Origin: Gemmatimonadota bacterium
GTDB taxonomy: Bacteria; Gemmatimonadota; Gemmatimonadetes; Gemmatimonadales; Gemmatimonadaceae
Assembly (NCBI GenBank): GCA_026387915.1
Contig: JAPLKS010000009.1
Coordinates: 243,537 to 307,536 of the forward strand
Length of the DNA stretch: 64,000 nt
Reading direction: 5' to 3'
Shown one piece after another: positions 54,251-63,494 of this stretch; the first letter of the stretch is position 1, and the number at the start of each line of letters is the position of its first letter. The translations under genes were made by a program, and so were the position numbers. A model generated the notes under the pieces. The model ran no database searches, was not told the DNA's origin, and saw only the letters and a program-made list of their open reading frames with translations.

Positions 54251-55144
54251 ATGACGAAGACCTTACTGACGGTGTACTTCTGGCTGTACGAACAGGACGC
54301 GTGGGCGTTCGCCCTGCTCACGGTGGCCGCCTGGTCTGCGCTGTCCGCGGGCGGCGTGCTGCTGACGCGTCGTCTCGCTGCTCGGTTATGGGGCGCCGGC
54401 GAAAACAGAAACGAACTCGTCGGCTTCTTCTTGAGCGCCATCGGCGTCTTTTACGGAATTTCCCTCGGCTTGATCGCCGTCGGCGCGTGGGAGCACTACA
54501 CCACCATCCAGACCCGTGTCGCCGAGGAAGCCGCGACCATCGCGACGCTGAAGGCTGACTTCCTCTCGTTTCCGTCGCCGCTCAAGGAACAGCTCGCCGA
54601 CAATATCGAGGACTACCTCGACTTCGTCGTCGACTGCGCATGGCCCGCGCAGTCCCATGGGGAGGAACCCAAAGGCGACGGCACCATCATCATCAAGCCC
54701 ATGCGAGAAGGGCTCAACAACTTCGAGCCGAAAACCAACGGACAGGCCAATCTGCAAGCGGAGGCCATGCGCCGCTTCAACGACCTCCTGCACTTGCGAC
54801 GCCTCCGCATTGAGAGCGTCACCCACAAGATGGATCCGACGATCTGGGTGGTGGTGCTCTTCGGCGGAGTCCTGAACATCTTCGTGACGTGGTTGTTCCT
54901 GATCAAGCCGACCCGGACGCACGTGGTGCTCAACGGCCTCATCGGGATGATGATCGGATTACTCATTTTTCTGATTGCCGCCATGGACCAGCCGTTCCGC
55001 GGCAAGATGGGAGTGAGTCCGCAGTCGTTCGTCGCCTTACACAAGAAGCATGATGCCAACGCGCAGCAGGACGAACATCTGAAGAAGGCGTGCCAGGAGA
55101 GCTTGGCCACCGCACTACCGCTCGCAAAGCCGTCTGCCAACTAG
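54251..55144 (+). CDS. DUF4239-family (bestrophin-like) membrane protein
   Basis: This 297-residue protein has four transmembrane helices: about 18-38, 57-79, 196-217 and 225-245. A central cytoplasmic or periplasmic helical part follows the motif GVFYGISLGLIAVGAWEHY. The end reads MDQPFRGKMGVSPQSF, the hallmark of DUF4239, a family distantly compared with bestrophin channels. The function is unknown. It precedes the amidohydrolase lipoprotein gene by 27 bases. Confidence 0.83.
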   Translation: MTKTLLTVYFWLYEQDAWAFALLTVAAWSALSAGGVLLTRRLAARLWGAGENRNELVGFFLSAIGVFYGISLGLIAVGAWEHYTTIQTRVAEEAATIATLKADFLSFPSPLKEQLADNIEDYLDFVVDCAWPAQSHGEEPKGDGTIIIKPMREGLNNFEPKTNGQANLQAEAMRRFNDLLHLRRLRIESVTHKMDPTIWVVVLFGGVLNIFVTWLFLIKPTRTHVVLNGLIGMMIGLLIFLIAAMDQPFRGKMGVSPQSFVALHKKHDANAQQDEHLKKACQESLATALPLAKPSAN

Positions 55145-55171
55145 ACACCGCTCAACCGGAAAGGAGTTTCG

Positions 55172-56479
55172 ATGATGCCCGTCGGCCACTACCTCAGTAC
55201 CGTTCTCCCCGCACGTCGGTTCGGCGCCACAATGGCCCTCGTGGCCTTGGCTGCGGCCCTCGGTTGCTCGGGAGGCGCCGGCGACGCGAATGGGATCGAC
55301 CCACAACTCGCCCGTGAAATCGCCGCCATCAAGGCGATTGATAACCACGCCCACCCGGTGCGGCCAACCGCGGCGGACGAAGCGCCCGACATGGAGTTCG
55401 ACGCGCTCCCCGTGGACAACCTTGAGCCGCAGTCGGACCCGCTCCGGCAGCGAGCGAAATCGCCGATTGTCGCCGCGGCGCACACCGAGCTGTTCGGCAC
55501 CGACAAAGCAGCCGTGGTCAAGGCACACGCCTCGGACTACGCCACGTTTATGCTCGACAAAATGGGCATCGAGACCATGCTCTCGAACCGCGTGGCCATG
55601 GGCCCGGGACTCCCGTCTGATCGTTTTCTCTGGGTGCCCTTTGCCGACGCGTTGATGTATCCGCTCAACAACGCGGCGCTCATCACCACCCCCGATCAAA
55701 AATCATTCTTCCCGCTCGAGGACAAACTGCTCAAGCGGTACTACGCCGAGAGCGGCGTCGCGGCTAAGCCGGCGACCCTCGGCGAGTACCTCGAGAAAGT
55801 GGTGCGAGGCACGCTCGAGCGGCACAAGAAGGGCGGCGCCCTCGCCGAGAAGTTTGAGATGGCGTATTTGCGCACGTTGGCCGTGGGCAACCCAACGCGG
55901 GCACAGGCCGAGCGTGGCTACGCGGGGAGTGCCGCCGATTATACGGCGCTCCAAGATTATATCTTCCGCTTCATCATCACGGAATGCGGCCGGCTTGGGA
56001 TGGCGGTGCACATTCACGTCGCGCACGGCGGTGGTGGATACTTCAATGTGTCGTGGGCGAATCCCCTGCTCCTCGAGCCCCTGCTCAACGACCCGACGCT
56101 CCGGAAGACGAATTTTGTGATGATCCACGGCGGCTGGCCGTACACGCACGAAATCACGCCGCTGCTCACAAAACCCAATGCGTATGTCGACTATTCCGAA
56201 CAAACGGCCTTCAACGCGCCGCACGACGTCGCTGAAGTTTTGCGGTCGTGGCTGGCCTACGAACCAGAGAAAGTGCTGTTCGCGACCGATGCGTACCCGG
56301 AGTCGGCGGAGCTCGGCTGGGAAGAAATGGGGATGTACGCCGCCAACGTCGGGCGCGAATCGCTCGTGCGCGCCCTCACCAGCATGATGCGCGATGGCGA
56401 GATCACACACGAACGTGCGCTGGAGCTCGCCACGATGGTGTTGCGGGATAACGCGCGAAAGTTGTACGGGCTGAAGTAG
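55172..56479 (+). CDS. Amidohydrolase-2-family lipoprotein
   Basis: This 435-residue protein has a lipoprotein signal (lipobox ALGC, Cys32) and a TIM-barrel metal-dependent hydrolase fold: DNHAHP near the start, HIHVAHG, MIHGGWPY and the C-terminal catalytic Asp in LFATDAYPES. The fold includes decarboxylases, lactonases and uronate isomerase relatives; the substrate is unknown. An AAGGAG Shine-Dalgarno lies 5 bases before the ATG. An envelope-anchored member is unusual. Confidence 0.84.
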   Translation: MMPVGHYLSTVLPARRFGATMALVALAAALGCSGGAGDANGIDPQLAREIAAIKAIDNHAHPVRPTAADEAPDMEFDALPVDNLEPQSDPLRQRAKSPIVAAAHTELFGTDKAAVVKAHASDYATFMLDKMGIETMLSNRVAMGPGLPSDRFLWVPFADALMYPLNNAALITTPDQKSFFPLEDKLLKRYYAESGVAAKPATLGEYLEKVVRGTLERHKKGGALAEKFEMAYLRTLAVGNPTRAQAERGYAGSAADYTALQDYIFRFIITECGRLGMAVHIHVAHGGGGYFNVSWANPLLLEPLLNDPTLRKTNFVMIHGGWPYTHEITPLLTKPNAYVDYSEQTAFNAPHDVAEVLRSWLAYEPEKVLFATDAYPESAELGWEEMGMYAANVGRESLVRALTSMMRDGEITHERALELATMVLRDNARKLYGLK

Positions 56480-56597
56480 CCGCCTCCCGTCCAACGCTAG
56501 GTGGTATCGCGAACCCCCCGTCTGAGTTACACTCCCTTGCCACCCTTGGGGCTGGCACCGATTTCCGTTCCGCACCATCTCACGGGGGGACCCCGCG

Positions 56598-57251
56598 ATG
56601 TATAGGCACTCAGTTCGATTCAGCTCGTTGGTGTATATCGCCACCGCACTCTGCGTCACGACGCTGGGCGTTGCGCCGCGCGGCGCGGGAGCGCAACCGG
56701 CCGCCACGAAGGCGAACGCGAAGAAAGACTACACCGCCGCCGACGTTGCCTTTATGCAGGGCATGATCGGTCATCACGCGCAGGCCGTGGTGATGGGGAA
56801 AATGGCGGTATCGCACGGCGCGAACGCGAACGTGGCGAATTTCTGCAAGAAGGTGATCATCTCACAGCGCGACGAGATCGAACTGATGCAGACGTGGCTC
56901 ACGGATCGCGGCCAGCACGCGCCCGAGGCGGCCACGACACCAATGGCGGGGCACGATATGTCCGGCATGAACATGGCAGACCACGCCATGATGCCTGGGA
57001 TGCTCACCCCCGCGCAGATGCAGCAGCTCGAGAAAGCAAAGGGCAAAGAGTGGGACCGTTTGTTCCTGACCTTCATGATCCAGCATCACGAAGGCGCGTT
57101 GGTGATGGTGAAGACGCTGTTCGATTCGCCCGCAGGTGGACAGGGTCCGGAGATCTTCGGCTATGCGACAGGGGTCGATAATGACCAGCGCGGCGAGATC
57201 GAGCGGATGCAGAAGATGTTGGTCACTCTCAAGGAGAAGAACGCAAAATGA
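56598..57251 (+). CDS. Secreted DUF305 protein with Met/His-rich segment
   Basis: This 217-residue exported protein has two halves of the DUF305 four-helix fold: DVAFMQGMIGHHAQAV and FLTFMIQHHEGALVM, each with the paired HH. The linker carries a Met/His cluster (MAGHDMSGMNMADHAMMPGM), resembling periplasmic copper-binding proteins; the cyanobacterial DUF305 protein CopM binds copper. A metal-buffering role is inferred. Its stop overlaps the start of the LVIVD protein gene (ATGA). Confidence 0.88.
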   Translation: MYRHSVRFSSLVYIATALCVTTLGVAPRGAGAQPAATKANAKKDYTAADVAFMQGMIGHHAQAVVMGKMAVSHGANANVANFCKKVIISQRDEIELMQTWLTDRGQHAPEAATTPMAGHDMSGMNMADHAMMPGMLTPAQMQQLEKAKGKEWDRLFLTFMIQHHEGALVMVKTLFDSPAGGQGPEIFGYATGVDNDQRGEIERMQKMLVTLKEKNAK

Positions 57252-59143
57252 GGAGCTCGATGCGAACGTCCCGTGGTATAGCGCTGCTTGCAGCCGGCAT
57301 GGTGGCAGCGGCCAGTTCGGCGCAGGCCCAGTCGGTGAAGCCCATGACACCCCCGGTGGCGGCCAAGGCGGCCTCGACCACCGATCCGCGTGTCGGCCTC
57401 AAGGGTGGTCTGTACGACGCCGCGTCCGCAGCAAAGGGGTTGAAGCTTCTCTCCACCACGCCGAAGTCCGCAAAGCTCGACGGCGACGGCGGCGCGCGTG
57501 GGTTGACCTTCGCGAACTCCGACCTCGCCTTCAAGGCTCCGTACGTGTATCAGGGAAACTTCAGCGGGTTCCAGATCTGGAACATGGCGAACCCGTCGAA
57601 GCCGGTGCTCACCTCGGTCGAAGTGTGCGCCACGGGTCAGGGCGATCCCTCGGTGTGGGGCAACCTGCTCTTCATCTCGTCGGAGAGCACGGGCGACCGT
57701 ACCGATTGCGGCACGCAAGGCGTGACGGATCGCATCAGCATGGATCGCATGGTCGGCGTTCGTATTTATGACATTTCCGATCCGGCGCACCCCAAGAAGG
57801 TGAAGGACGTCCAGACCTGCCGCGGCTCGCACACCCACACGGTGGTGCCCGACCCGAAGGACAAGGGCGTGGTCTACATCTACGTGAGCGGTTCGGCTGG
57901 CGTGCGTCCGGAAGAAGAACTCGCCGGCTGCAAGGACCTCCCCGCCGAAGACGTGAATGGCGCGCGCTTCCGTATTGAAATCATCAAGGTGGAGATCGCC
58001 CATCCGGAGAACGCGAAGGTCGTGAGCTTTGGCCGCATTCTCGACGGCCTCGCTCCCGTGACACAGCATGGCCAGGCTCCGGCGGACATCGCCGAAGCAA
58101 AGGCCGCAGCCGCCGCAGCCGCCGCAGCCGCCGCGAACCCGGAAGCCGCCGCTGGTCGTGGTGGTAGAGGTGGTCGTGGTGGGCGCGGTGGTCCGGAAGC
58201 AGCCCCAACCGGGCCGAACCAGTGCCACGACGTCACGCTGTACCCCGAGATGGGTGTCGGCGCCGGCGCATGCGGTGGATACGGCGTCCTCATCGACATC
58301 AAGGATCCGCTCAACCCCAAGCGTCTGCAGGCGGTGGGTGACACGAACTTCGCCTTCTGGCATTCGGCGACGTTCAACAATGACGCGAGCAAGTTGCTCT
58401 TTACGGACGAATGGGGCGGCGGTACGAGCCCGAAGTGCCGTTCGGATGATCCCATCGAATGGGGCGCCGACGCGGTGTTCACCGTCAAGGGCAGCAATAT
58501 GACGCAGGGCGCCTTCTTCAAGATGGCCGCCTCGCAGACCAAGACCGAGAACTGCGTGGCGCACAACGGCTCGCTCATTCCCGTGCCAGGGCGCGACATC
58601 ATGGGGCAAGGGTGGTATCAGGGCGGTCTGAACTTGGTCGACTTCACCGACGCCGCGCACCCGTTCGAAATTGCGTACTTCGACCGTGGACCGGTTGATG
58701 TGAACAAGCTGACCACCGCGGGATACTGGGGCGCCTACTACTACAACGGCCTGCTCTACGGTTCCGAGATCGCGCGTGGCATCGATGTTTTTGAACTGAC
58801 GCCGACCGATTGGCTCTCGCAGAACGAAATCGATGCGGCCAAGCTGGTGAAGTTTGTGCAGTTCAATCCGCAGATGCAGCCGAAGGCCACGTGGCCCGCG
58901 GCCTTCCCGGTCGTGCGCTCGTACGTGGATCAGCTCGTGCGCGGCTCGGGCATCGCGGCGGCCCGCAGCACAGAAATCAATGCGGCGATCGATGCTGCGG
59001 AGAAGGCCACGGGCGCGGCCCGTAAGACTGCGCTCGAAAAGCTTGCCGGCGATCTCGCGAAGGACGCGACGACTGCCAAGGACGGTGCCCGTGTAAAGCT
59101 GTTGATTGGCGCCGTGAAGAATCTGGCGAACGCGACGAAGTAA
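57248..59143 (+). CDS. Secreted LVIVD-repeat beta-propeller protein
   Basis: This 631-residue exported protein has propeller repeats of LVIVD type (GFQIWNMANPSKPVLTSVEV, GVRIYDISDPAHPKKVKDVQ, GVLIDIKDPLNPKRLQAVGD, GLNLVDFTDAAHPFEIAYFD). An Ala-rich stretch and a GRGGRGGRGGRGG repeat interrupt it at about residues 277-315. The C-terminal 100 residues are helical. The role is unknown; the repeats suggest a surface scaffold. It is coupled to the DUF305 gene, a pairing that may be functional. Confidence 0.87.
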   Translation: MRSSMRTSRGIALLAAGMVAAASSAQAQSVKPMTPPVAAKAASTTDPRVGLKGGLYDAASAAKGLKLLSTTPKSAKLDGDGGARGLTFANSDLAFKAPYVYQGNFSGFQIWNMANPSKPVLTSVEVCATGQGDPSVWGNLLFISSESTGDRTDCGTQGVTDRISMDRMVGVRIYDISDPAHPKKVKDVQTCRGSHTHTVVPDPKDKGVVYIYVSGSAGVRPEEELAGCKDLPAEDVNGARFRIEIIKVEIAHPENAKVVSFGRILDGLAPVTQHGQAPADIAEAKAAAAAAAAAAANPEAAAGRGGRGGRGGRGGPEAAPTGPNQCHDVTLYPEMGVGAGACGGYGVLIDIKDPLNPKRLQAVGDTNFAFWHSATFNNDASKLLFTDEWGGGTSPKCRSDDPIEWGADAVFTVKGSNMTQGAFFKMAASQTKTENCVAHNGSLIPVPGRDIMGQGWYQGGLNLVDFTDAAHPFEIAYFDRGPVDVNKLTTAGYWGAYYYNGLLYGSEIARGIDVFELTPTDWLSQNEIDAAKLVKFVQFNPQMQPKATWPAAFPVVRSYVDQLVRGSGIAAARSTEINAAIDAAEKATGAARKTALEKLAGDLAKDATTAKDGARVKLLIGAVKNLANATK

Positions 59144-59164
59144 GTCTCGTTCACCGAGCAGTGC

Positions 59165-59200
59165 AAAGGGGCTGGACTCGGCGACGAGTCCAGCCCCTTT
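59165..59200. terminator. Hairpin terminator 1 between convergent genes
   Basis: A perfect 16-bp stem (59165-59180 with 59185-59200) with a 4-nt loop is flanked by an A run and a T run. It should stop transcription of the LVIVD gene (plus). Confidence 0.88.
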
Positions 59201-59207
59201 CTGCCGT

Positions 59208-59254
59208 GAATAGCAAAAGGGCGCCTCCCAAGCAGAAGCGCCCTTTTGCTATTC
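59208..59254. terminator. Hairpin terminator 2 between convergent genes
   Basis: A perfect 17-bp stem (59208-59224 with 59238-59254) with a 13-nt loop lies 7 bases beyond the stop of the minus-strand propeller gene. It probably ends that transcript. Confidence 0.85.
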
Positions 59255-59261
59255 GCGCGAT

Positions 59262-62200
59262 TTACTTCTGCTTCTTTGCCGTTGCCGCGGGGGCAACGTC
59301 CTTCTCGATCTTGGCCAACTCGGCCTTTGCCTCAGCGAGCGTCGCTTTCATCGCACCCGTGGGCGCAGACATCGTGCCGGTCCGCGCGCCTGACATCGTG
59401 TAGACCCCCTGCAATCCGCTGAGTCGCTGGCGAACGGCCTGCGGGCCACCGCGGCCACCGCCGCCGCCACCACCACCGCCGCCGGCCCGGCCGCCACCCA
59501 CCAACCGTGTCTCGATGGCCTGCAGACGCGTGACCTCCTCGCCACTGGCAGCCGTGCGCTTCGCAGCGACTTTCGCCGCCAGCGAATCGGTCTTCGCCTG
59601 AAGCTGCGCAACCTCCACCACGAACGCTTCGCGCGCGGTGTGCTGCGCTAGCGTCTGCGGCGCCACCGGATCGGCGCGCACAACAAAAGTGCGCGACTCC
59701 ACGGCCACACCGTCCACTTCGAGCGTCACCTTGAACGTGCCCGGCGCAACCTGCGCACCGCGCGTGGCGATTTCGTGAGCGGGCACCGGCAGCTGGATGA
59801 CCCCGGGCTTCTGCGACCCTGGGCCACCGCGACCGCCGCCTTCCTCTCCACCGCCACCGCCGCCTCCACCACCCCGCCCTGTGCTCGGCGGCGGCGCAAA
59901 GCGCAGATCCCATTGCACGCGCTGGATCACGCCGGCGGCAGTGGATCCGGTCAACTCGCGCACCGACTTGCCGGCGGCGTTCGTCACGAGGAGGCGAACC
60001 TTCTGCGCTGACTGACCAAGGTGATAGGTGAACGCCGCGCCCTCGGCGGGGTTCTCACCGGTGTAGAAATAGTGATCCATGTTGGAAATGTCTTCCCAAT
60101 ACAGCATCAACGTCGCGCGCGGCACCGTAAACAAGTGCGCACGCTTGGCCGCGACTGCCGGCGCGTATTCGGCAATCGCCGAGGCATCATCGAGCACCCA
60201 GATGCTACGGCCGTGCGTGCCGAGCACGAGATCTTTGGTGCGCGGCTGAATGACGATGTCGTCATAGCGCGTCGTCGGCAGATTCGCCGCGAGTTTATTC
60301 CAGTGCGCGCCGCTGTCGTGCGTCACGAACAGCGAGCGCTCCGTGCCCGCGAACAACACGTTTGCCTTGCCCGGGTACTCGGCGAGCCCGCGGATGGTCG
60401 CGTCTTCGTTCGGGAGTCCAGAGGCCACGGCCGTCCACGTCTTGCCGAAGTCCGTGGTGCGGAACAAATACGGCGCAAAATCGCCGTCACGGTGCGCGTC
60501 AAACGAGACGTAGGCGGTGCCGCGTGACGAGGCCGACGCCACAATGTCTCCCACAAAAGTGCCGCTCGTTACACCACGAATATTCCCGCTCACTTCCTTC
60601 CAGGTGGCGCCGCCGTCGGTTGTGACTTGCACGTTGCCGTCGTCGGTACCCACCCAGAGGATTTTTGGATCGATCGGCGATTCTGCGAAATTCGAGATCT
60701 CGCTAATCGCATCACCGTCGTTGCGCGACAGTTTGATGTCGCGGTTCACCACGCCCATCATCACGAGGGTGTCGCGATTGATCTGCCGCGTGAGGTCGGG
60801 GCTCCGTGTCCAGGTGGAGCCGTAGTCCTTGGAGGTGAACAACCGATTGCCGCCGAGGTAGACGGTACCTGCGGTGTGACGCGACGCCATCACTGGCGCG
60901 TCCCAGTCGAAGCGGTAGGGCGGCTCGCCAGCAGGCGCGCGCGGCGTAATGCCGAGGATGTCGCCGGTGAGTGGGTCCACGAGCGAGAGGCTCCCGCCGC
61001 TCGAGGATGAATAGACTTTGCGCCAATCTTTTTTATCGACCGCCTTCCCTGTGCCGTCGCTGTACCCAATCTCTGCCCAATCTTGGTTCAGAATACCAAG
61101 CCAGTGGCGCGTGGCGCTCGGGCCCATAAACGAGTGGTTGTCCTGAAAGCCCGCGTAAATCCAATAGGGATCGCGATCATCCACGGCAATGCGGTAGATC
61201 TGCCCCACCGGAATGTTGTTCATGCGCATGTACGTCTTGCCCATGTCCCAGCTCTGGTGCAGGCCGCCGTCGCCTACGACGTAGATGTGCGCGGAGTTCG
61301 CCGGATCCACACGCAGCACGTGGTGGTCGGTCTTGAGGCCGAGGTCGTACGCGGGCGACGTCGGCTCCTCTTCAAATGTGGCGCCGCCGTCTTCGCTCTT
61401 TACGACGTAAGTGCCGGGCAACCAGATGCGTTTGTCGTTGTTCGGGTCGATGGTAGGCTTGCTGTAATACATCGGCCGTTCATTCTGCGCGCTCATCCGC
61501 TTCCACGTCGCGCCCGCATCTTCGGTGCGGTACGTACCGCCCGCGCCGGAGTGCTCGATGGTCGCAATCAGCACGTCGGGCTTGGAGTGCGCGATGGCGA
61601 GACCAATGCGCCCCTTATCTCCCTTGGGGATTCCGTTCTCCAGCTTCTGCCACGTCGCGCCGGCATCGGAGCTCTTGTAGATGTTGCTCCCCGGTCCGCC
61701 GCCGTTGAAGCCATACGCTTTGCGCAGTCGCTGATAGGTGGCGGCGTACAGCACCGACGGATTGCGCGGATCCATCACAAGGTCGGTGGCTCCCGTCAGC
61801 GAGTCCACATACAGCACCTTGGTCCAGCTGCGGCCCGCGTCGCTGGTCTTGAAGACGCCGCGATCCGTGGTGCCTTTCCACAGATTTCCGACCGCGGCGA
61901 CGTACGCAATGTTCGGGTCCGTCGGATGCGTGACGACGCGCGAGATCGAACGCGTATCGTGCAGTCCGAGGTAGCTCCACGTGTCGCCGCCATTGGTGGA
62001 GCGGTAGACGCCGCCGCCCCACGATGAACTTTGCCGATTGTTTTGTTCACCGGTGCCGGCCCAGACGATCTTCGAGTCACCCTCGAAAATGGCGAGCGCA
62101 CCAAAGGTATTGTCGGGCTGCCCAACGAAGCTGTCCTTCCAGGTGAGTCCGTTGTTAGTGGACTTCCAGACGCCGCCCGACGCCGCGCCGACGTACAACA

Positions 62201-62372
62201 CGGCCGGGTTCTTGGGATCGATTTGCAGATCGTGAATGCGGCCGCCCGTGGCGGCGGGGCCGATCTCGCGAAAGTGCAGCGCGTCGAAGGGGCCACTCGC
62301 GCTCTGTGCGCGCGCCAACGACGACAGTGAGGCCGAGGCCACGAGGACGGCGAGGCAAAGGACGCGACGCAC
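59262..62372 (-). CDS. Secreted VPS10/sortilin-like BNR-repeat protein
   Basis: This 1036-residue exported protein is mostly Asp-box (BNR) repeats of the type 'S-x-D-x-G-x-T-W' (STNGGDTWS, TSDAGRSWT, SSDAGATWQ, TEDAGATWK, TTDFGKTWT), forming VPS10-like propellers over about residues 20-720. The C-terminal part holds two poly-Gly linkers (GRGGGGGGGGG and GGGGGGGGGGRGG) and a helical tail. It was once grouped with glycosyl hydrolases, but no catalytic site is visible. The GTG at 62372 follows a GGGAG Shine-Dalgarno. Confidence 0.9.
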   Translation of the reverse strand: MRRVLCLAVLVASASLSSLARAQSASGPFDALHFREIGPAATGGRIHDLQIDPKNPAVLYVGAASGGVWKSTNNGLTWKDSFVGQPDNTFGALAIFEGDSKIVWAGTGEQNNRQSSSWGGGVYRSTNGGDTWSYLGLHDTRSISRVVTHPTDPNIAYVAAVGNLWKGTTDRGVFKTSDAGRSWTKVLYVDSLTGATDLVMDPRNPSVLYAATYQRLRKAYGFNGGGPGSNIYKSSDAGATWQKLENGIPKGDKGRIGLAIAHSKPDVLIATIEHSGAGGTYRTEDAGATWKRMSAQNERPMYYSKPTIDPNNDKRIWLPGTYVVKSEDGGATFEEEPTSPAYDLGLKTDHHVLRVDPANSAHIYVVGDGGLHQSWDMGKTYMRMNNIPVGQIYRIAVDDRDPYWIYAGFQDNHSFMGPSATRHWLGILNQDWAEIGYSDGTGKAVDKKDWRKVYSSSSGGSLSLVDPLTGDILGITPRAPAGEPPYRFDWDAPVMASRHTAGTVYLGGNRLFTSKDYGSTWTRSPDLTRQINRDTLVMMGVVNRDIKLSRNDGDAISEISNFAESPIDPKILWVGTDDGNVQVTTDGGATWKEVSGNIRGVTSGTFVGDIVASASSRGTAYVSFDAHRDGDFAPYLFRTTDFGKTWTAVASGLPNEDATIRGLAEYPGKANVLFAGTERSLFVTHDSGAHWNKLAANLPTTRYDDIVIQPRTKDLVLGTHGRSIWVLDDASAIAEYAPAVAAKRAHLFTVPRATLMLYWEDISNMDHYFYTGENPAEGAAFTYHLGQSAQKVRLLVTNAAGKSVRELTGSTAAGVIQRVQWDLRFAPPPSTGRGGGGGGGGGEEGGGRGGPGSQKPGVIQLPVPAHEIATRGAQVAPGTFKVTLEVDGVAVESRTFVVRADPVAPQTLAQHTAREAFVVEVAQLQAKTDSLAAKVAAKRTAASGEEVTRLQAIETRLVGGGRAGGGGGGGGGGRGGPQAVRQRLSGLQGVYTMSGARTGTMSAPTGAMKATLAEAKAELAKIEKDVAPAATAKKQK

Positions 62373-62504
62373 GATAGGAATCTCCCGCTGGTGAGGACAG
62401 CCGTGAATCAAAACACTGACTCTTGAATATGGTGTGGCGCGGCGTGCAGTGCCGCGTCATACTTCCGCATGCGTCTACTACGAGCAACCGTCAGGAGCGT
62501 CAGC

Positions 62505-62960
62505 GTGCGACTGCGATTCATTTCGCTTGGGGTGCTGGTGGTCGGAGTCGCCTGCGCTGGCGGTCCGCCGCCCGCCAGCGGCGACATTCCGGCCAACGCC
62601 ATCGCGCCCTCGCTCGGCGTGAACCTCGCCGAGTATACGCGCACCCCCGAAGGATTGATGTACAAAGATGTCGCCATCGGCACGGGCGCTGCGGTCGATT
62701 CGCGCAGCAAGGTGACCGTCGCCTACCGTTTGCTCCTCGCCAACGGCATTCAGGTGGACAGCTCGGCCCGACTCACATTCAAGCTGGGGGCCGGCAATGT
62801 CATCAAGGGCTGGCAGATCGGGCTGATGGGCATGCGCGAGGGTGGTGCGCGGATTCTCGTGATCCCTTCGCACCTTGGCTATGGCTGGAAAGAAGTCGGG
62901 TCGATTCCGCCGTATTCGACGCTGCTCTTTCGGGTGCAGCTCATTGAGGTCGCGCCGTAG
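62505..62960 (+). CDS. FKBP-type peptidyl-prolyl isomerase lipoprotein
   Basis: This 151-residue lipoprotein (lipobox GVAC, Cys17) has an FKBP domain: VTVAYRLLLANGIQVDSSARLTFKLGAG, VIKGWQIGLMGMREGGARILVIPSHLGYG and a LLFRVQLIEV end. It should catalyse proline isomerisation in exported proteins. The GTG at 62505 has an AGGAG Shine-Dalgarno 7 bases upstream; the ATG at 62469 has none. It is divergent from the VPS10-like gene. Confidence 0.9.
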   Translation: MRLRFISLGVLVVGVACAGGPPPASGDIPANAIAPSLGVNLAEYTRTPEGLMYKDVAIGTGAAVDSRSKVTVAYRLLLANGIQVDSSARLTFKLGAGNVIKGWQIGLMGMREGGARILVIPSHLGYGWKEVGSIPPYSTLLFRVQLIEVAP

Positions 62961-63063
62961 CAGCGTCCCCGGGAGGGCGCAGGCCATCCGTGTGCACGGC
63001 TCCTACAGCACCAAGTCCCGCGAGCGAAACCACGCGCGGGTTGGCGCCGCGTGGCCAAGCCCC

Positions 63064-63435
63064 TCAGCCGATTGACCCGCCGAGCATCGTCGCCACAAGC
63101 AGGAGCATCCCCAACGCGGGGAATGACTTCCGGAGCGGGTCGCGAATCTTGATGTGCATCGCCAGCGCACCGAGCATCAGCGCGCCAAGGAGCGACGCGG
63201 CAGGAATGACGACGATTGGGAACCAGAGTCCCGCAAGCAGGGCGACAGCGGCGCCGATCTTCAGCGTGCCGATCAGATACACAAACCACTGCGGCAGACC
63301 GTAGGCGGCGAACTCCTCGAGCATCGTCTGGGCGGTGCCCCCGCGATACGAGGTGCTGCGACCGAATCGCAGAATCCAGACGTTCAGGAGACCAACGGCC
63401 GCGATCACCTGACATATGGCTATGATGTTATGCAT
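63064..63435 (-). CDS. DoxX-like membrane protein
   Basis: This 123-residue protein has four hydrophobic helices (NIIAICQVIAAVGLLNVWIL; FVYLIGTLKIGAAVALLAGL; VVIPAASLLGALMLGALAM; ALGMLLLVATMLGG), the DoxX layout. The ATG at 63435 has a GGAG Shine-Dalgarno 4 bases upstream. Relatives are quinone-linked or of unknown function. It is divergent from another DoxX-like gene. Confidence 0.8.
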   Translation of the reverse strand: MHNIIAICQVIAAVGLLNVWILRFGRSTSYRGGTAQTMLEEFAAYGLPQWFVYLIGTLKIGAAVALLAGLWFPIVVIPAASLLGALMLGALAMHIKIRDPLRKSFPALGMLLLVATMLGGSIG

Positions 63436-63494
63436 ACCGCTCCGATCCGACGTCCGTGAACGCGCGCGAGAAGCCACCTCCTCACTATACCACA

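Noticed and set aside
54015..54254. Possible 79-codon gene on the plus strand before the DUF4239 gene
   Set aside because: No Shine-Dalgarno, no motif, and it would run into the DUF4239 start; the region is better read as a promoter region.
56534..56560. Sigma54-type promoter before the DUF305 gene (TTGCCACC...TGGCACC)
   Set aside because: The order and spacing of the -24 and -12 elements do not fit the TGGCAC-N5-TTGC consensus on either strand.
57161..58660. A 499-codon open frame on the minus strand opposite the LVIVD gene
   Set aside because: The plus strand encodes a signal peptide and clear propeller repeats; the minus frame has none.
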